Source: Helcococcus massiliensis
GTDB lineage: Bacteria > Bacillota > Clostridia > Tissierellales > Peptoniphilaceae
Reading direction: 5' to 3'
DNA: 64,000 bases
NCBI RefSeq assembly: GCF_900258485.1
Contig: NZ_OGVE01000003.1
Span: forward strand, 1 to 64,000
Each line of letters starts with the position of its first letter. Position 1 is the first letter of the stretch. Below, one piece after another: positions 40,909-52,114 of the stretch. A program made the translations under genes and the position numbers. The notes below the pieces were generated by a model. It saw nothing but the letters and a program-made list of their open reading frames with translations, ran no database searches and was not told the origin of the DNA.

Positions 40909-42299
40909 TATAATAATCCTTCTATTTCTTCAGCTATATCTAGTAATCTTAAATCGTCATTTCTTTTTCCAATTATTTGTAAGGATCCTATTTGATCATC
41001 TTTCATTGGAATAGAAATTGCAGGCAAGTTTGATAAGTTTGTAATTGTATTGAACAAGCCTGAATCAAAGGATGCATTTGCATCTTGACTAGTTTCCCCT
41101 ACCTTTTTAGCTTTTAAAGTAGTAGTTGGGGATAGAATTAAATCATATTCATTTAATAATTCATCTATTTGTTTCTTAACTAAATTTCTAACTTGCATAG
41201 CTTTTTTATAATATATTTGGTCATTATCTTTTGAAGCAAAGAAGTTACCTAGTGCTAATCTTCTCTTTACTTCTTCACCAAAGTTTTCAGTCCTATTTTG
41301 GATATAGAAATCATCGGTATTTTCATATTCAGAAACAGATTCTCCATATCTTAGACCATCTATCCTAGCCATATTAGCTTCAACTTCTATAGACATTATG
41401 ACTGTATAAGCAGAGTTGATATATTCTAAATAGTCAACATCTACTGTTTCCATTTGACCAAATTCTGCTTCAAGTTTTTCAATACTTTCATTAAAAGACT
41501 TCAATATGTCCGGATCTACCTTATATTCATCTCTTAAATTGAACTTAGCTAGTCTTATTTTTTTATTATCTTTATTTTCGCTTGTGTTTTCTAGGTCTAG
41601 ACTTGTAAAATCATTTTCTGATTTACCTCTTATTTGGTCGAATAGAATTTTAACATCGGAAACTTTTTTGGCCATTATTCCTACCCTATCTAAGGAATTT
41701 GACATAGATATAACTCCATATCTTGAAATTGCACCATAGGAAGGGGCAAAGCCAACTATATGACAAAAATCAGCTGGGTTTCTTGATGATCCACCTGTAT
41801 CTGTACCTAAAGAGACTATAGCTTCATCAGCTGCTACGGCTGCTGCAGATCCACCAGAAGAACCTCCTGGTGTTAAACTTGGATCATATGGGTTTATGGT
41901 TGTTTCGTAATAAGAAGTCTCAGAAGATGATCCCATTGCAAACTCATCCATATTTGTCTTACCTATCAAAATATAATCGCTAAGATTTAATTTTTCAATT
42001 AAATCAGCATTATATATTGGCACATAATTCGATAAAGACTTAGATCCTGCTGTTGTCTTTAGTCCTTTGGTTAATATGTTGTCTTTGATTGCTACAGGCA
42101 CACCAAATAAAGGACTTAGTTCTTTGACATCCTTAAGTTTTTCATCTAGTTTCTTCGCTTTATCTAAAGCTGCTTCTTCATTTAAGCTTATATAAGCATG
42201 GTAATTATTTGTCTTTATATTTTCAAAGACAGACTTTATATAAGCTTCTACAGTCAATTCTTTATTTAAATATTTTTTGTGTAATTCTTTAATATTCAT
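40908..42299 (-). CDS. gatA: aspartyl/glutamyl-tRNA amidotransferase subunit A
   Basis: Amidase-signature subunit that releases ammonia from glutamine for GatB. The 463-residue protein has catalytic Lys in VAIKDNILTKGLKTTAGSK, the Ser in PGGSSGGSAAAVAA (amidase signature) and LGTDTGGSSRNPADFC with the acylated Ser. Length is normal. It follows gatC by 7 bp and overlaps gatB, standard gatCAB order. Confidence 0.97.
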   Translation of the reverse strand: MNIKELHKKYLNKELTVEAYIKSVFENIKTNNYHAYISLNEEAALDKAKKLDEKLKDVKELSPLFGVPVAIKDNILTKGLKTTAGSKSLSNYVPIYNADLIEKLNLSDYILIGKTNMDEFAMGSSSETSYYETTINPYDPSLTPGGSSGGSAAAVAADEAIVSLGTDTGGSSRNPADFCHIVGFAPSYGAISRYGVISMSNSLDRVGIMAKKVSDVKILFDQIRGKSENDFTSLDLENTSENKDNKKIRLAKFNLRDEYKVDPDILKSFNESIEKLEAEFGQMETVDVDYLEYINSAYTVIMSIEVEANMARIDGLRYGESVSEYENTDDFYIQNRTENFGEEVKRRLALGNFFASKDNDQIYYKKAMQVRNLVKKQIDELLNEYDLILSPTTTLKAKKVGETSQDANASFDSGLFNTITNLSNLPAISIPMKDDQIGSLQIIGKRNDDLRLLDIAEEIEGLL

Positions 42300-42306
42300 A
42301 AGTCAC

Positions 42307-42587
42307 CTAGTCTTCCATTATATTATCTAGTTTGAAATAGCCATATTCTCTATGATCTGTATTTGAAAATATTTCTTCCCTGTCTGTTGATTCTTTAACT
42401 TCATCAGGACGTAGTGGAGATGATACTTCTGAAGTTATTTCAAAATAATCTTCACCTTCTACTTGCAGGTCTAATAAGTTATTCACTGAATTTACAACAC
42501 TTTCAAACTTTTTAATTTGAATTTGTTTTTCATTTTCATCTTGGGGCAAATTTAAAAACGCCCTTTCATAATATCTTTTTGCATCCA

Positions 42588-42588
<1 letters not shown>
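42307..42588 (-). CDS. gatC: aspartyl/glutamyl-tRNA amidotransferase subunit C
   Basis: The 93-residue helper subunit wraps GatA and GatB together. The helix KFESVVNSVNNLLDLQVEG and the tail RPDEVKESTDREEIFSN are the recognisable GatC features; the N-terminus is shortened and diverged compared with many homologues. Its ATG overlaps the ligA stop by one base. Confidence 0.9.
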
Positions 42589-44582
<1,994 letters not shown>

Positions 44583-46790
44583 CTATAACTTTTTTAATTT
44601 GGCTAATTTGGCATTTAATCTTTTCAATCCAGACTTATCAAAGTTAACTAAAAGTTCATCCCCATTATCTTTTCTTTCAACGGAAATAACCATACCTTGG
44701 CCAAATTTCTTGTGGTCAACCTTGTCACCAATATTGAAATCCATTTGTAAGTTGTCTTCAAATCTTTTCTTTTTCTCTTGAATTTCTTGTCTGATTCTTT
44801 CTCTTTTTGCTTCAAAACTATCAAATTGATCAAAGTAAGAATTAGCTGATGAAAAACTATCATTTAATTGGGCTTTTTCTTCATCAAGATGACCATATAT
44901 TTCATCTATAAACCTTGATCTTTTTGTATAAGCTCTTTTACCAAATACTGTCCTACTTGCAGCAGATGATACAAAAAGTCTTTCCTTAGCCCTAGTAACA
45001 GCTACATAGGCCAATCTTCTTTCCTCTTCTAACCCACCTTCTTCCATGGTTCTTAGAGATGGGAAAAGACCTTCTTCCATACCTGTTAAAAAGACTACAT
45101 CATACTCAAGTCCTTTGGCTGAATGGATAGTCATAAGACTAATTGCCCTATCATTTTCTTCTGTTTTATCAACATCAGATAATAAGTTTACATTTTGAAG
45201 ATAATCAAATAGTGTTGCTTCTTCATTTCTTCTTTCAAATTCTTGAACAGCATCAGTTAAGGCTGATAAGTTTTCTATTTTTGACTTATCCTCTATTCTT
45301 TTTGAATCTTCTAGCATTTTTTTATAGCCAGATTTTTCATAAACATCTAAAAGCAAGTCTGTAATCAAGTAATTATCAACGTTTTGAATGAATTCCATTA
45401 TAGTATCAGCAAAACTTCTAAGTTTACCAATAGTGGCTTTAGATAGGCTATCTACTAACCCATCACTATATATGGAATCAAACATTGATTCTCCATTGTT
45501 GTTGGCGTAAAATTCCAATTTAGATAAGGTGGTATCACCTATGCCTCTTTTAGGAGTATTTATAACTCTTTTTAAGGCTACATTATCGTCTGGATTAGCT
45601 ATTAAGGCTAGGTAGGCAATTATATCTTTAACTTCCTTCCTATCATAGAATTTTAAGCCGCCAATAATCTTATGGTTTATATGGTTTTGCATAAGTTTTT
45701 CTTCTAAAACTCTAGACTGGGCATTGGTCCTATAAAGTATAGCCATGTCATTTAAATCATAACCGGCATTAGCCATTTGCTGAATTTTTAATACTAAATC
45801 CTCTGCCTCATCATATTCAGTTGCAGAATTTCTATATACTATTGGAAATTCTTTTTTATTGGCAGTCCATAAGTTTTTATCTTTTCTTTCTAGGTTGTTG
45901 GCTATTAAGTCATTAGCTGCATCTAGAATCTTATTTGTAGACCTATAATTTTGCTCTAAAAGAATTACTCTCGCATCCTTATAGTCTTCTTCAAAGTTTA
46001 AGATATTGCTGATATCTGCACCCCTCCAAGAATAAATGGATTGGTCACTATCCCCAACAACACAAATATTTTTATATTGTTTTGTAAATAATCTAATCAA
46101 CCTATATTGGGCTTGGTTGGTATCTTGGTATTCATCCACAAAAATATATTTAAATTTTCTGGCATAGAAATCCCTAATTTCCTGATATTTTTCCAATAAT
46201 TCTATGGTCTTCAATATCAAATCATCAAAGTCCAGGGCATTATTTATCTTTTTTCTTTTTTCATAAATCTTATAAATTTCTGCTATATTTCTTTGTCTTT
46301 TATAAAATGCATTTTCAGCACTTTCTTCAGGAGAAATAAATTTATTTTTATTATCAGAAATAACTGCTATAACTTCTCGAATTGGTGTATATTTTTCATC
46401 AATTCTCAAATCTTTCATGATATCTTTCACTAAAGACCTACTATCCGTAGTATCGTAAATCGAGAAAGTATTTTTATAGCCTAGTTTTTCTATATTTCTC
46501 CTTAAAATCCTAGAACATATGGAATGAAAGGTCCCTATCCACATATGGTCTACTTCTTTATTTAAAAGGTCAGCAACTCTTTCTTTCATTTCATTTGCTG
46601 CCTTGTTTGTAAAGGTAAAGGCTAGTATATCAAATTCATCAGCTTTTCCCTTTTCTAAAAGATAGGCTATTTTTCTTGTTAAGACAGATGTTTTACCTGA
46701 TCCTGCTCCTGCTAAAATAAGCAGAGGACCGTCTGTATGTAAAACAGCTTCCTTTTGTTCTTTATTTAATCCTTTTAATAAGTCTGACAT
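44583..46790 (-). CDS. pcrA: ATP-dependent DNA helicase PcrA (UvrD/Rep family)
   Basis: Superfamily 1A 3'-5' helicase for repair and plasmid/rolling-circle replication. The 735-residue protein has Walker A LAGAGSGKTSVLTRK, motif Ia FTFTNKAANEMKERV, motif II FVDEYQDTN, VGDSDQSIYSWRGAD, motif IV region YRTNAQSR, VFLTGMEEGLFPS and VAVTRAKERLFV. A C-terminal Tudor-like tail (IGDKVDHKKFGQGMVISV) binds RNA polymerase in PcrA. It lies 2 bp after tsaD. Confidence 0.97.
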   Translation of the reverse strand: MSDLLKGLNKEQKEAVLHTDGPLLILAGAGSGKTSVLTRKIAYLLEKGKADEFDILAFTFTNKAANEMKERVADLLNKEVDHMWIGTFHSICSRILRRNIEKLGYKNTFSIYDTTDSRSLVKDIMKDLRIDEKYTPIREVIAVISDNKNKFISPEESAENAFYKRQRNIAEIYKIYEKRKKINNALDFDDLILKTIELLEKYQEIRDFYARKFKYIFVDEYQDTNQAQYRLIRLFTKQYKNICVVGDSDQSIYSWRGADISNILNFEEDYKDARVILLEQNYRSTNKILDAANDLIANNLERKDKNLWTANKKEFPIVYRNSATEYDEAEDLVLKIQQMANAGYDLNDMAILYRTNAQSRVLEEKLMQNHINHKIIGGLKFYDRKEVKDIIAYLALIANPDDNVALKRVINTPKRGIGDTTLSKLEFYANNNGESMFDSIYSDGLVDSLSKATIGKLRSFADTIMEFIQNVDNYLITDLLLDVYEKSGYKKMLEDSKRIEDKSKIENLSALTDAVQEFERRNEEATLFDYLQNVNLLSDVDKTEENDRAISLMTIHSAKGLEYDVVFLTGMEEGLFPSLRTMEEGGLEEERRLAYVAVTRAKERLFVSSAASRTVFGKRAYTKRSRFIDEIYGHLDEEKAQLNDSFSSANSYFDQFDSFEAKRERIRQEIQEKKKRFEDNLQMDFNIGDKVDHKKFGQGMVISVERKDNGDELLVNFDKSGLKRLNAKLAKLKKL

Positions 46791-46791
46791 A

Positions 46792-47802
46792 TTATCCTTT
46801 CCTTAGACCTAGATTCGGATATACATTTATATCTAAATCACCAGGTCCAAATTCTTTATAGTTGTAGTAACCTGCACAAGCAATCATGGCTGCATTGTCA
46901 GTAGACAAGGATAAAGGTGGAAAATAGGTCTTTACACCGAGTTCTGACATTTCTTTTTCCAGTCTTTCCCTTAGTGGTTTATTAGCCGCAACCCCACCTG
47001 ATAAGACAAATTTATCTCTACCCAATTCTTTTACTAGTCTTACTGATTTTTCTACTAACACATCTAAAACGGCTTCCTGGAATGAAGCTGCAGTGTCATA
47101 AATATCGATTTCCACATCTTTTTGTTTTTGATTGTGGAGGTAATTGGTAACTGCTGTTTTTAAGCCGGAAAAGGAAAAATCATAGGAATCTTTTTCCAAC
47201 ATAACTCTAGGAAAATCTATGGCTTGTGGGTTTCCTTTTTCTGCAGCCTTTTGAATGGCAGGACCTCCTGGGTATCCTAATCCTAATACTCTAGAAACCT
47301 TGTCAAAGGCTTCTCCAGCAGCATCGTCTCTAGTTTGTCCTATAACCTTGTAATCTGTATAAGAAGTTACATCAACTAAGTAGGTATGTCCACCAGATAC
47401 TATTAAAGATGCAAAAGGTGGTTCTAAATCTGGATGAGCTAAATAATTAGCTGCAACATGGCCTTCCATGTGGTTCACTCCTATTAATGGCTTATCTAAG
47501 GCTAAAGCCAAACCTTTTGCATAGGACATACCAACTAATAGGGCTCCTACTAGGCCTGGCCCCATTGTTACCGCTATAAGGTCTATGTCATCAAAATCAA
47601 TGTTAGCCTCTGCCAGAGATTCTCTTACAACATAATTTATGGCTTGTAAGTGCTCTCTTGATGCAATCTCAGGTACAACACCACCATACTTAGCATGGGT
47701 CTTTATCTGGCTGAATACTGTATTTGATAATATTTTTCTTCCATCTTCAATTACTGAAACAGCTGTTTCATCGCATGAAGACTCGATCCCTAGAGTAATC
47801 AT
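46792..47802 (-). CDS. tsaD: tRNA N6-threonylcarbamoyladenosine transferase TsaD
   Basis: Catalytic subunit that transfers the threonylcarbamoyl group to A37 of ANN-decoding tRNAs. The 336-residue ASKHA fold has GIESSCDETAVSV, the metal-binding NHMEGHVAANYL (HxEGH, about 112-120), FASLIVSGGHTYLV and FVLSGGVAANKPLRERL. It works with TsaB and TsaE encoded two and three genes upstream. It overlaps rimI by 4 bp. Confidence 0.97.
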   Translation of the reverse strand: MITLGIESSCDETAVSVIEDGRKILSNTVFSQIKTHAKYGGVVPEIASREHLQAINYVVRESLAEANIDFDDIDLIAVTMGPGLVGALLVGMSYAKGLALALDKPLIGVNHMEGHVAANYLAHPDLEPPFASLIVSGGHTYLVDVTSYTDYKVIGQTRDDAAGEAFDKVSRVLGLGYPGGPAIQKAAEKGNPQAIDFPRVMLEKDSYDFSFSGLKTAVTNYLHNQKQKDVEIDIYDTAASFQEAVLDVLVEKSVRLVKELGRDKFVLSGGVAANKPLRERLEKEMSELGVKTYFPPLSLSTDNAAMIACAGYYNYKEFGPGDLDINVYPNLGLRKG

Positions 47803-48242
47803 AAGGCCTCTCTCCTATCTTTTTTCATAATAAAGGCATCTATTCCTTGCCCATAATAATTTTTTCTTGTAGATATAATTTCTAATCCGAATTTTTTATA
47901 TAAATTTATTGCTGGAGTATTTTCTGTATTAACTTCAAGATATACTAATTGTTTTTTTAATAATTTACTAAATAGATATTCCAATATATCACTTGCATAA
48001 CCCATCCTCCTATATTGAGGATCTACAACGAAATGATTGATATTTATTTCGTCAGGATAAGAGCTATAAAAAATATAGCCTACTAAAACATCATCAACTT
48101 CTAGGCCTATACTTTTATTAAATTCTCCTTCTAGTTCTATAAAAAAGGCCCTTTCTGGCCATGGATTAGGAAAGTTTTTTTCTAACTCTAAAAGTCTTTC
48201 TATATCTTTTTCTTCAATTTCCCTATAAATTTTTCTTTTCAA
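47799..48242 (-). CDS. rimI: ribosomal protein S18-alanine N-acetyltransferase
   Basis: GNAT acetyltransferase of 147 residues. Acetyl-CoA motif RRMGYASDILEYLF (about 85-98), the ININHFVVDPQYR strand and NTPAINLYKKFGLE are typical of RimI. It lies between tsaB and tsaD, as in many bacteria, and overlaps both (20 and 4 bp). Whether it acetylates S18 alone or also other N-termini cannot be read from sequence. Confidence 0.9.
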   Translation of the reverse strand: MKRKIYREIEEKDIERLLELEKNFPNPWPERAFFIELEGEFNKSIGLEVDDVLVGYIFYSSYPDEININHFVVDPQYRRMGYASDILEYLFSKLLKKQLVYLEVNTENTPAINLYKKFGLEIISTRKNYYGQGIDAFIMKKDRREAL

Positions 48243-48909
48243 AATCTATCTCCGCCTGTGATCTTCTTAAATATTCAGGCTCTAAATCAAAGCTATTGTC
48301 AACATGACCAAGATCAAATTGTCTTTTTGCTAAAACTGCCACATTTTTCCCTATAGCATTATTTAGAGCAGGATGGGCTAATTTGACCTTTGGTAGATTT
48401 AATATATCTTCACCTAATTTTTTTGTCCCATCACCAACTATTACTAAATTTTCTATATTTTTTATTTTTTCATATAGGTCAACTTCTTCAATTATTTCTT
48501 GAATATCTTCTACTAAATCCCCATCTTCCCAATGAAATAAGCCTGCAAAATATCTAGTTCCTCTTGCATCTATCAAGGCTAGTACATGACCATTATTTAA
48601 AATAGAAAAAGCCATCGCTTCTAGGGTTGATATTCCCACTATAGGTTTATCAAGAGCTTGGGCTATAGCCTTTACACTGGTCATCCCAATCCTTAATCCT
48701 GTAAAAGATCCTGGACCCTTAGAAACAGCTAGCAAATCTATGTCTTTAATATCTAATTTTAAATCATCCAAAAGTCTTTTTATAAGCAATACTAGTTTTT
48801 CAGAATGACTTTCTTTTAAATTTATAGATGAAGCTCCAATAATTGTATCTCCATCTAATATTGCTATGGATGACATCATAGTTGATGTATCAATCGCTAA
48901 AACTTTCAC
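48223..48909 (-). CDS. tsaB: tRNA threonylcarbamoyladenosine biosynthesis protein TsaB
   Basis: The 228-residue inactive paralogue of TsaD forms the TsaB-TsaD core of the t6A complex. VLAIDTSTMMSSIAILDGD, LLAVSKGPGSFTGLRIGM and VALIDARGTRYFAGLF-like segments are the usual landmarks. Overlaps tsaE by 20 bp and rimI by 20 bp. Confidence 0.93.
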   Translation of the reverse strand: MKVLAIDTSTMMSSIAILDGDTIIGASSINLKESHSEKLVLLIKRLLDDLKLDIKDIDLLAVSKGPGSFTGLRIGMTSVKAIAQALDKPIVGISTLEAMAFSILNNGHVLALIDARGTRYFAGLFHWEDGDLVEDIQEIIEEVDLYEKIKNIENLVIVGDGTKKLGEDILNLPKVKLAHPALNNAIGKNVAVLAKRQFDLGHVDNSFDLEPEYLRRSQAEIDFEKKNL

Positions 48910-49351
48910 TTAAGCCCTCTCCTATTTCTTTAGATCTATCATTGTTTTCGATTAATTCAAATACTCTTGAATCTCCTGCCTTCTCTATATTTATTTCCAC
49001 TATATTTTCTGGAAGATATCCTTGGCCCATTTCGGCCCATTCTATAAAAGTGATACCATCTGGGTAAAAATATGATTCGTAATCTAATTGTAAAAGTTCA
49101 TCAGGATGTTCAAGTCTATAAAGGTCCATATGGTTTATAGTGAAATCTCCAAAATAAATATTTACCAAGGCAAAGGTTGGAGAAGTAACATAATCATCTA
49201 CTCCCAATTCTTTAGTTAAATACTGGACTAAAGTTGTTTTACCAGCTCCAAGATCTCCACTTAAGGATATAACATCTCCTTCTTTTAAGAGTGGTGCTAA
49301 TTTCTTTGCTAATCGTTCAACATCTTCTAAATCTATAAGTTCTTTTTTCAT
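48890..49351 (-). CDS. tsaE: tRNA threonylcarbamoyladenosine biosynthesis ATPase TsaE
   Basis: P-loop ATPase that resets the TsaB-TsaD complex. The 153-residue protein has Walker A SGDLGAGKTTLVQYL, SPTFALVNIY, MDLYRLEHPDELLQLDYESY and FIEWAEMGQGYLP. The ATG at 49349-49351 is used, preceded by AAGGA about 7 bp away; an in-frame ATG eight codons upstream has a poor site. First gene of the eleven-gene run; a TGCTATAAT (49419-49414 for TATAAT) extended -10 element lies 63 bp upstream. Confidence 0.93.
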   Translation of the reverse strand: MKKELIDLEDVERLAKKLAPLLKEGDVISLSGDLGAGKTTLVQYLTKELGVDDYVTSPTFALVNIYFGDFTINHMDLYRLEHPDELLQLDYESYFYPDGITFIEWAEMGQGYLPENIVEINIEKAGDSRVFELIENNDRSKEIGEGLSESFSD

Positions 49352-49514
49352 TTCAATTCCTTCTAATTTCTTCATTAAGTATATAACATCTTCATAATCA
49401 CATATATACTAATTATAGCAAAAATCTAGCCATAATAAAAAAAGACTTAAGAGATTTTATAGAATAATTTTAGCTAAAATATGATAGTATATAAATAAAT
49501 ATATGGAGGTGGAT

Positions 49515-49967
49515 ATGAAATTATATTTAGCAGGATCATTATTTAACGAGGCAGAAGTTGCTCAAAGAAAACTAGAAGGAAAATTACTAAGAGAAAATTT
49601 CCCAAATCTTGAAATTTTCAACCCTATAGACCAGCCATTCAACGAAAACAAATCATCTCTTCCTACACCGGAAGATATTTTTGTAGGTGACATGAATGCA
49701 GTTAAAGAATGTGATATCTTCTTTGCAGATGTTTCTAATCCTTTGGATGGTGGAGTTTTTATGGAATTAGGACTTGCAGTAGAGCTAAACAAAAAGATTG
49801 TAGCTATCCATTCTGATATAAGGCTAGCTACAGCTAACAAGTACGATATACCTACTGTTGGTATGAACCACTATGTTTTAGGTGGTATCTATTATGCTGG
49901 CGGTGTGGTTGTTAGAAATACTGAAGAAGCTATAAAAGAGATAGCAAAAATTATTGAAAATGCTTAA
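49515..49967 (+). CDS. nucleoside 2-deoxyribosyltransferase family protein
   Basis: Transfers or hydrolyses the N-glycosidic bond of 2'-deoxynucleosides in salvage. The 150-residue protein starts MKLYLAGSLFNEAEVAQRK, the family N-terminus; DMNAVKECDIFFADV and GGVFMELGLAVELNKKIVAI include the catalytic Glu (FMELGLA) and Asp. The start is the ATG at 49515 just after GGAGGTGG; an in-frame ATG four codons earlier lies in that site. It stands alone on the plus strand, near a deoxynucleoside kinase gene (52.1 kb). Confidence 0.87.
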   Translation: MKLYLAGSLFNEAEVAQRKLEGKLLRENFPNLEIFNPIDQPFNENKSSLPTPEDIFVGDMNAVKECDIFFADVSNPLDGGVFMELGLAVELNKKIVAIHSDIRLATANKYDIPTVGMNHYVLGGIYYAGGVVVRNTEEAIKEIAKIIENA

Positions 49968-50050
49968 TTTCTAATAAGTATAACGTTGTATAATAATATT
50001 GTTAAAATATAGACCATATATGCTATAATATAGTTTATATGGAGGTAAAA

Positions 50051-50386
50051 ATGACAGAATTTTTGGAAGTAATTATACATGAGTTTTCCCATACAGCTGC
50101 TTTAGCATTAGAAATTATAGGTCTTGTAGTTATATTACTAGGATCATTAAGAGGTTTAATAAACTTCTTTAGGACAAGACTTAACTTTGCCAACCAAAAG
50201 ACAGCAATCATGTTAGGTCATGCATTTTCTCTAGGATTGAACTTTTTATTAGGTGGTGAGATCCTTAAAACTCTTACAATAACTAATATGAATGAATTAT
50301 TAACCTTAGCAATAATAATGATTTTAAGAGTTGGTATCACCTTTGTCCTACATTGGGAAATTGAACAAGCTGAAAAGCACAATTAA
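50051..50386 (+). CDS. DUF1622-family membrane protein
   Basis: The 111-residue protein has three membrane helices. ALALEIIGLVVILLGSLRGL, RTRLNFANQKTAIMLGHAFS and GLNFLLGGEILKTL match the DUF1622 family of unknown function. The ATG at 50051 has GGAGG 6 bp upstream; the in-frame ATG at 50039 overlaps that site. A TGCTATAAT extended -10 lies about 25 bp upstream. Monocistronic, ending at a shared terminator with murE. Confidence 0.85.
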   Translation: MTEFLEVIIHEFSHTAALALEIIGLVVILLGSLRGLINFFRTRLNFANQKTAIMLGHAFSLGLNFLLGGEILKTLTITNMNELLTLAIIMILRVGITFVLHWEIEQAEKHN

Positions 50387-50400
50387 AATATTTTTACATA

Positions 50401-50432
50401 TAAAAATCTGCCAAAAAGGCAGATTTTTTATT
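50401..50432. terminator. bidirectional terminator between DUF1622 gene and murE
   Basis: AAAAATCTGCC-AAAAA-GGCAGATTTTTT between convergent genes, overlapping the murE stop. Confidence 0.9.
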
Positions 50433-51900
50433 TATTATTGTACTTATCTATTTCGTCTAAGGCAACTTCATAGTCAGACTTAATTTTTTCATAGCCACCA
50501 TTTTTCAATTGATAATGCTCTGATCCTTTACCAGCTATAAATAGTATTGTATAATCAACTGCATCTATAAAAGCCTTTTTAATTCCATCTTCCCTTTTCT
50601 CAAATATTTCATAGTCTAATTTTTTTTCAAAATAACTAGCTATATCTTCGGAAATATCAATTGGATTTTCATAATTCGGATCATCCGGAACTAAATATAT
50701 TTTTTCAGAATATCTAGAAGCAACTTCTCCTAAGTCTTTTCTTCTATTTAAGCCCTTTCCTCCACTTGCTCCAAATATAGAAAAAATCTTATAGTCTGGA
50801 TAATTTTTCTTAAAAAATTTGAAGTTTTCTTCAAAACTTATCCTATTATGAGCATAGTCTAAAGTTACTACCAATTTCTTATCTTCAGTTACAAATAAAG
50901 TTGATCTAGATTCTATTTTTAGTTTTTCTAGGGTCTCTTTGATAACTTCATCATTCAATCCAAAATTCTTAGCAATTATATAGGCGCAAGTTGCATTTGC
51001 TACATTAAAATCACCAAATAAATTTATAGAAAATTCTTTTCCATTTATTTTGAAATGATTAATTAAATTTTCATAGTTTATATCAGTAATGTTAAAATCA
51101 GCATTTGGATTGTTTATATCATAAGAAATTTTCTCTATATCATCCGTTTTCGCTTCAATTTTTTCAACATTATTTCCTGATTTAAAGTAAACTAATTTTT
51201 CGCTTATATCAATCATTTTAAGTTTTGAATTTACATAATCTTCTAAAGTAGGATGTTCTAATTCACCGATATGGTCATTATCTATATTTAATATAGCTCC
51301 AATATCAAATTTTATATAACCTAGTCTGTCATATTTTAAGGCTTGAGAAGACACTTCTACAACCATATATTCAATACCAGAATTTATCGCATTAGACAAG
51401 TGCCTATAAAGCTCAATGGATTCTGGCGTTGTTATTGTAGATTCTTTTTCTACTACACCATCATAAGTAAGTATTGTTGAAATGATACCTGCCTTTTTCT
51501 GATTATTTTCAATCAAATACTTATCTAATATAGCCTTCACCATAGTTACAGTAGTTGACTTCCCCTTAGTACCAGTAACCCCAATCATTTTTAACTTCTT
51601 ATCAGGGGAATCAAAGAAATAATCTGCAACAATATACATAGCCTTTCTTATATCTTTTACTATGATATAAGGTAAATCTATTTTATATTTTTTTTCTGAT
51701 ATATAGGCACAGGCACCTAAATCTTTTGCAGACTGTAAATATTCTTCTTTAAAGTGTAAGCCCTTGGCAAAAAATAGAGTATTTTGCTCTACTTGTCTTG
51801 AATCATAAGTAATATCTTTTATTTCTAAATCTTGATCAGTATATTCTACCAATACATCTTTTGACTTCAATAAATCAACTATTTCTAAAAAACTTTTCAT
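50428..51900 (-). CDS. murE: UDP-N-acetylmuramyl-tripeptide synthetase MurE, probably not diaminopimelate-specific
   Basis: Adds the third amino acid to the peptidoglycan stem peptide. The 490-residue protein has ITYDSRQVEQNTLFFAKG, ATP loop GVTGTKGKSTTV, ITTPESIELYRHL, VEVSSQALKYDRL and a C-terminal domain. The substrate-specificity loop is DDPNYENP, not the DNPR of meso-diaminopimelate enzymes, so L-lysine (or another diamino acid such as ornithine) is the likely substrate, consistent with anaerobic cocci. GAGGA lies before the ATG. Monocistronic; separated from other mur genes. Confidence 0.93.
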   Translation of the reverse strand: MKSFLEIVDLLKSKDVLVEYTDQDLEIKDITYDSRQVEQNTLFFAKGLHFKEEYLQSAKDLGACAYISEKKYKIDLPYIIVKDIRKAMYIVADYFFDSPDKKLKMIGVTGTKGKSTTVTMVKAILDKYLIENNQKKAGIISTILTYDGVVEKESTITTPESIELYRHLSNAINSGIEYMVVEVSSQALKYDRLGYIKFDIGAILNIDNDHIGELEHPTLEDYVNSKLKMIDISEKLVYFKSGNNVEKIEAKTDDIEKISYDINNPNADFNITDINYENLINHFKINGKEFSINLFGDFNVANATCAYIIAKNFGLNDEVIKETLEKLKIESRSTLFVTEDKKLVVTLDYAHNRISFEENFKFFKKNYPDYKIFSIFGASGGKGLNRRKDLGEVASRYSEKIYLVPDDPNYENPIDISEDIASYFEKKLDYEIFEKREDGIKKAFIDAVDYTILFIAGKGSEHYQLKNGGYEKIKSDYEVALDEIDKYNNK

Positions 51901-52050
51901 ACTTCCTCTATCTTTATATTTAATCGTATCTTATAAGATTATATCACAGCTTTAATCATATATTAATAGTAAAACAAATATTATTGTAGCTACATTTAGT
52001 ATATAATTTACAAGCATAAAATCTTACCCACAATATATTGTAGATATCTA

Positions 52051-52078
52051 TTGACTTTTTTCTATATGCTTGTATAAT
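52051..52078 (+). promoter_or_regulatory. promoter of the deoxynucleoside kinase gene
   Basis: TTGACT (52051-52056), 16-bp spacer, TATAAT (52073-52078), about 35 bp upstream of the start codon. Confidence 0.82.
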
Positions 52079-52114
52079 TTAAAACAGTGAATAAAATTAT
52101 GAATTGAGGTTATG

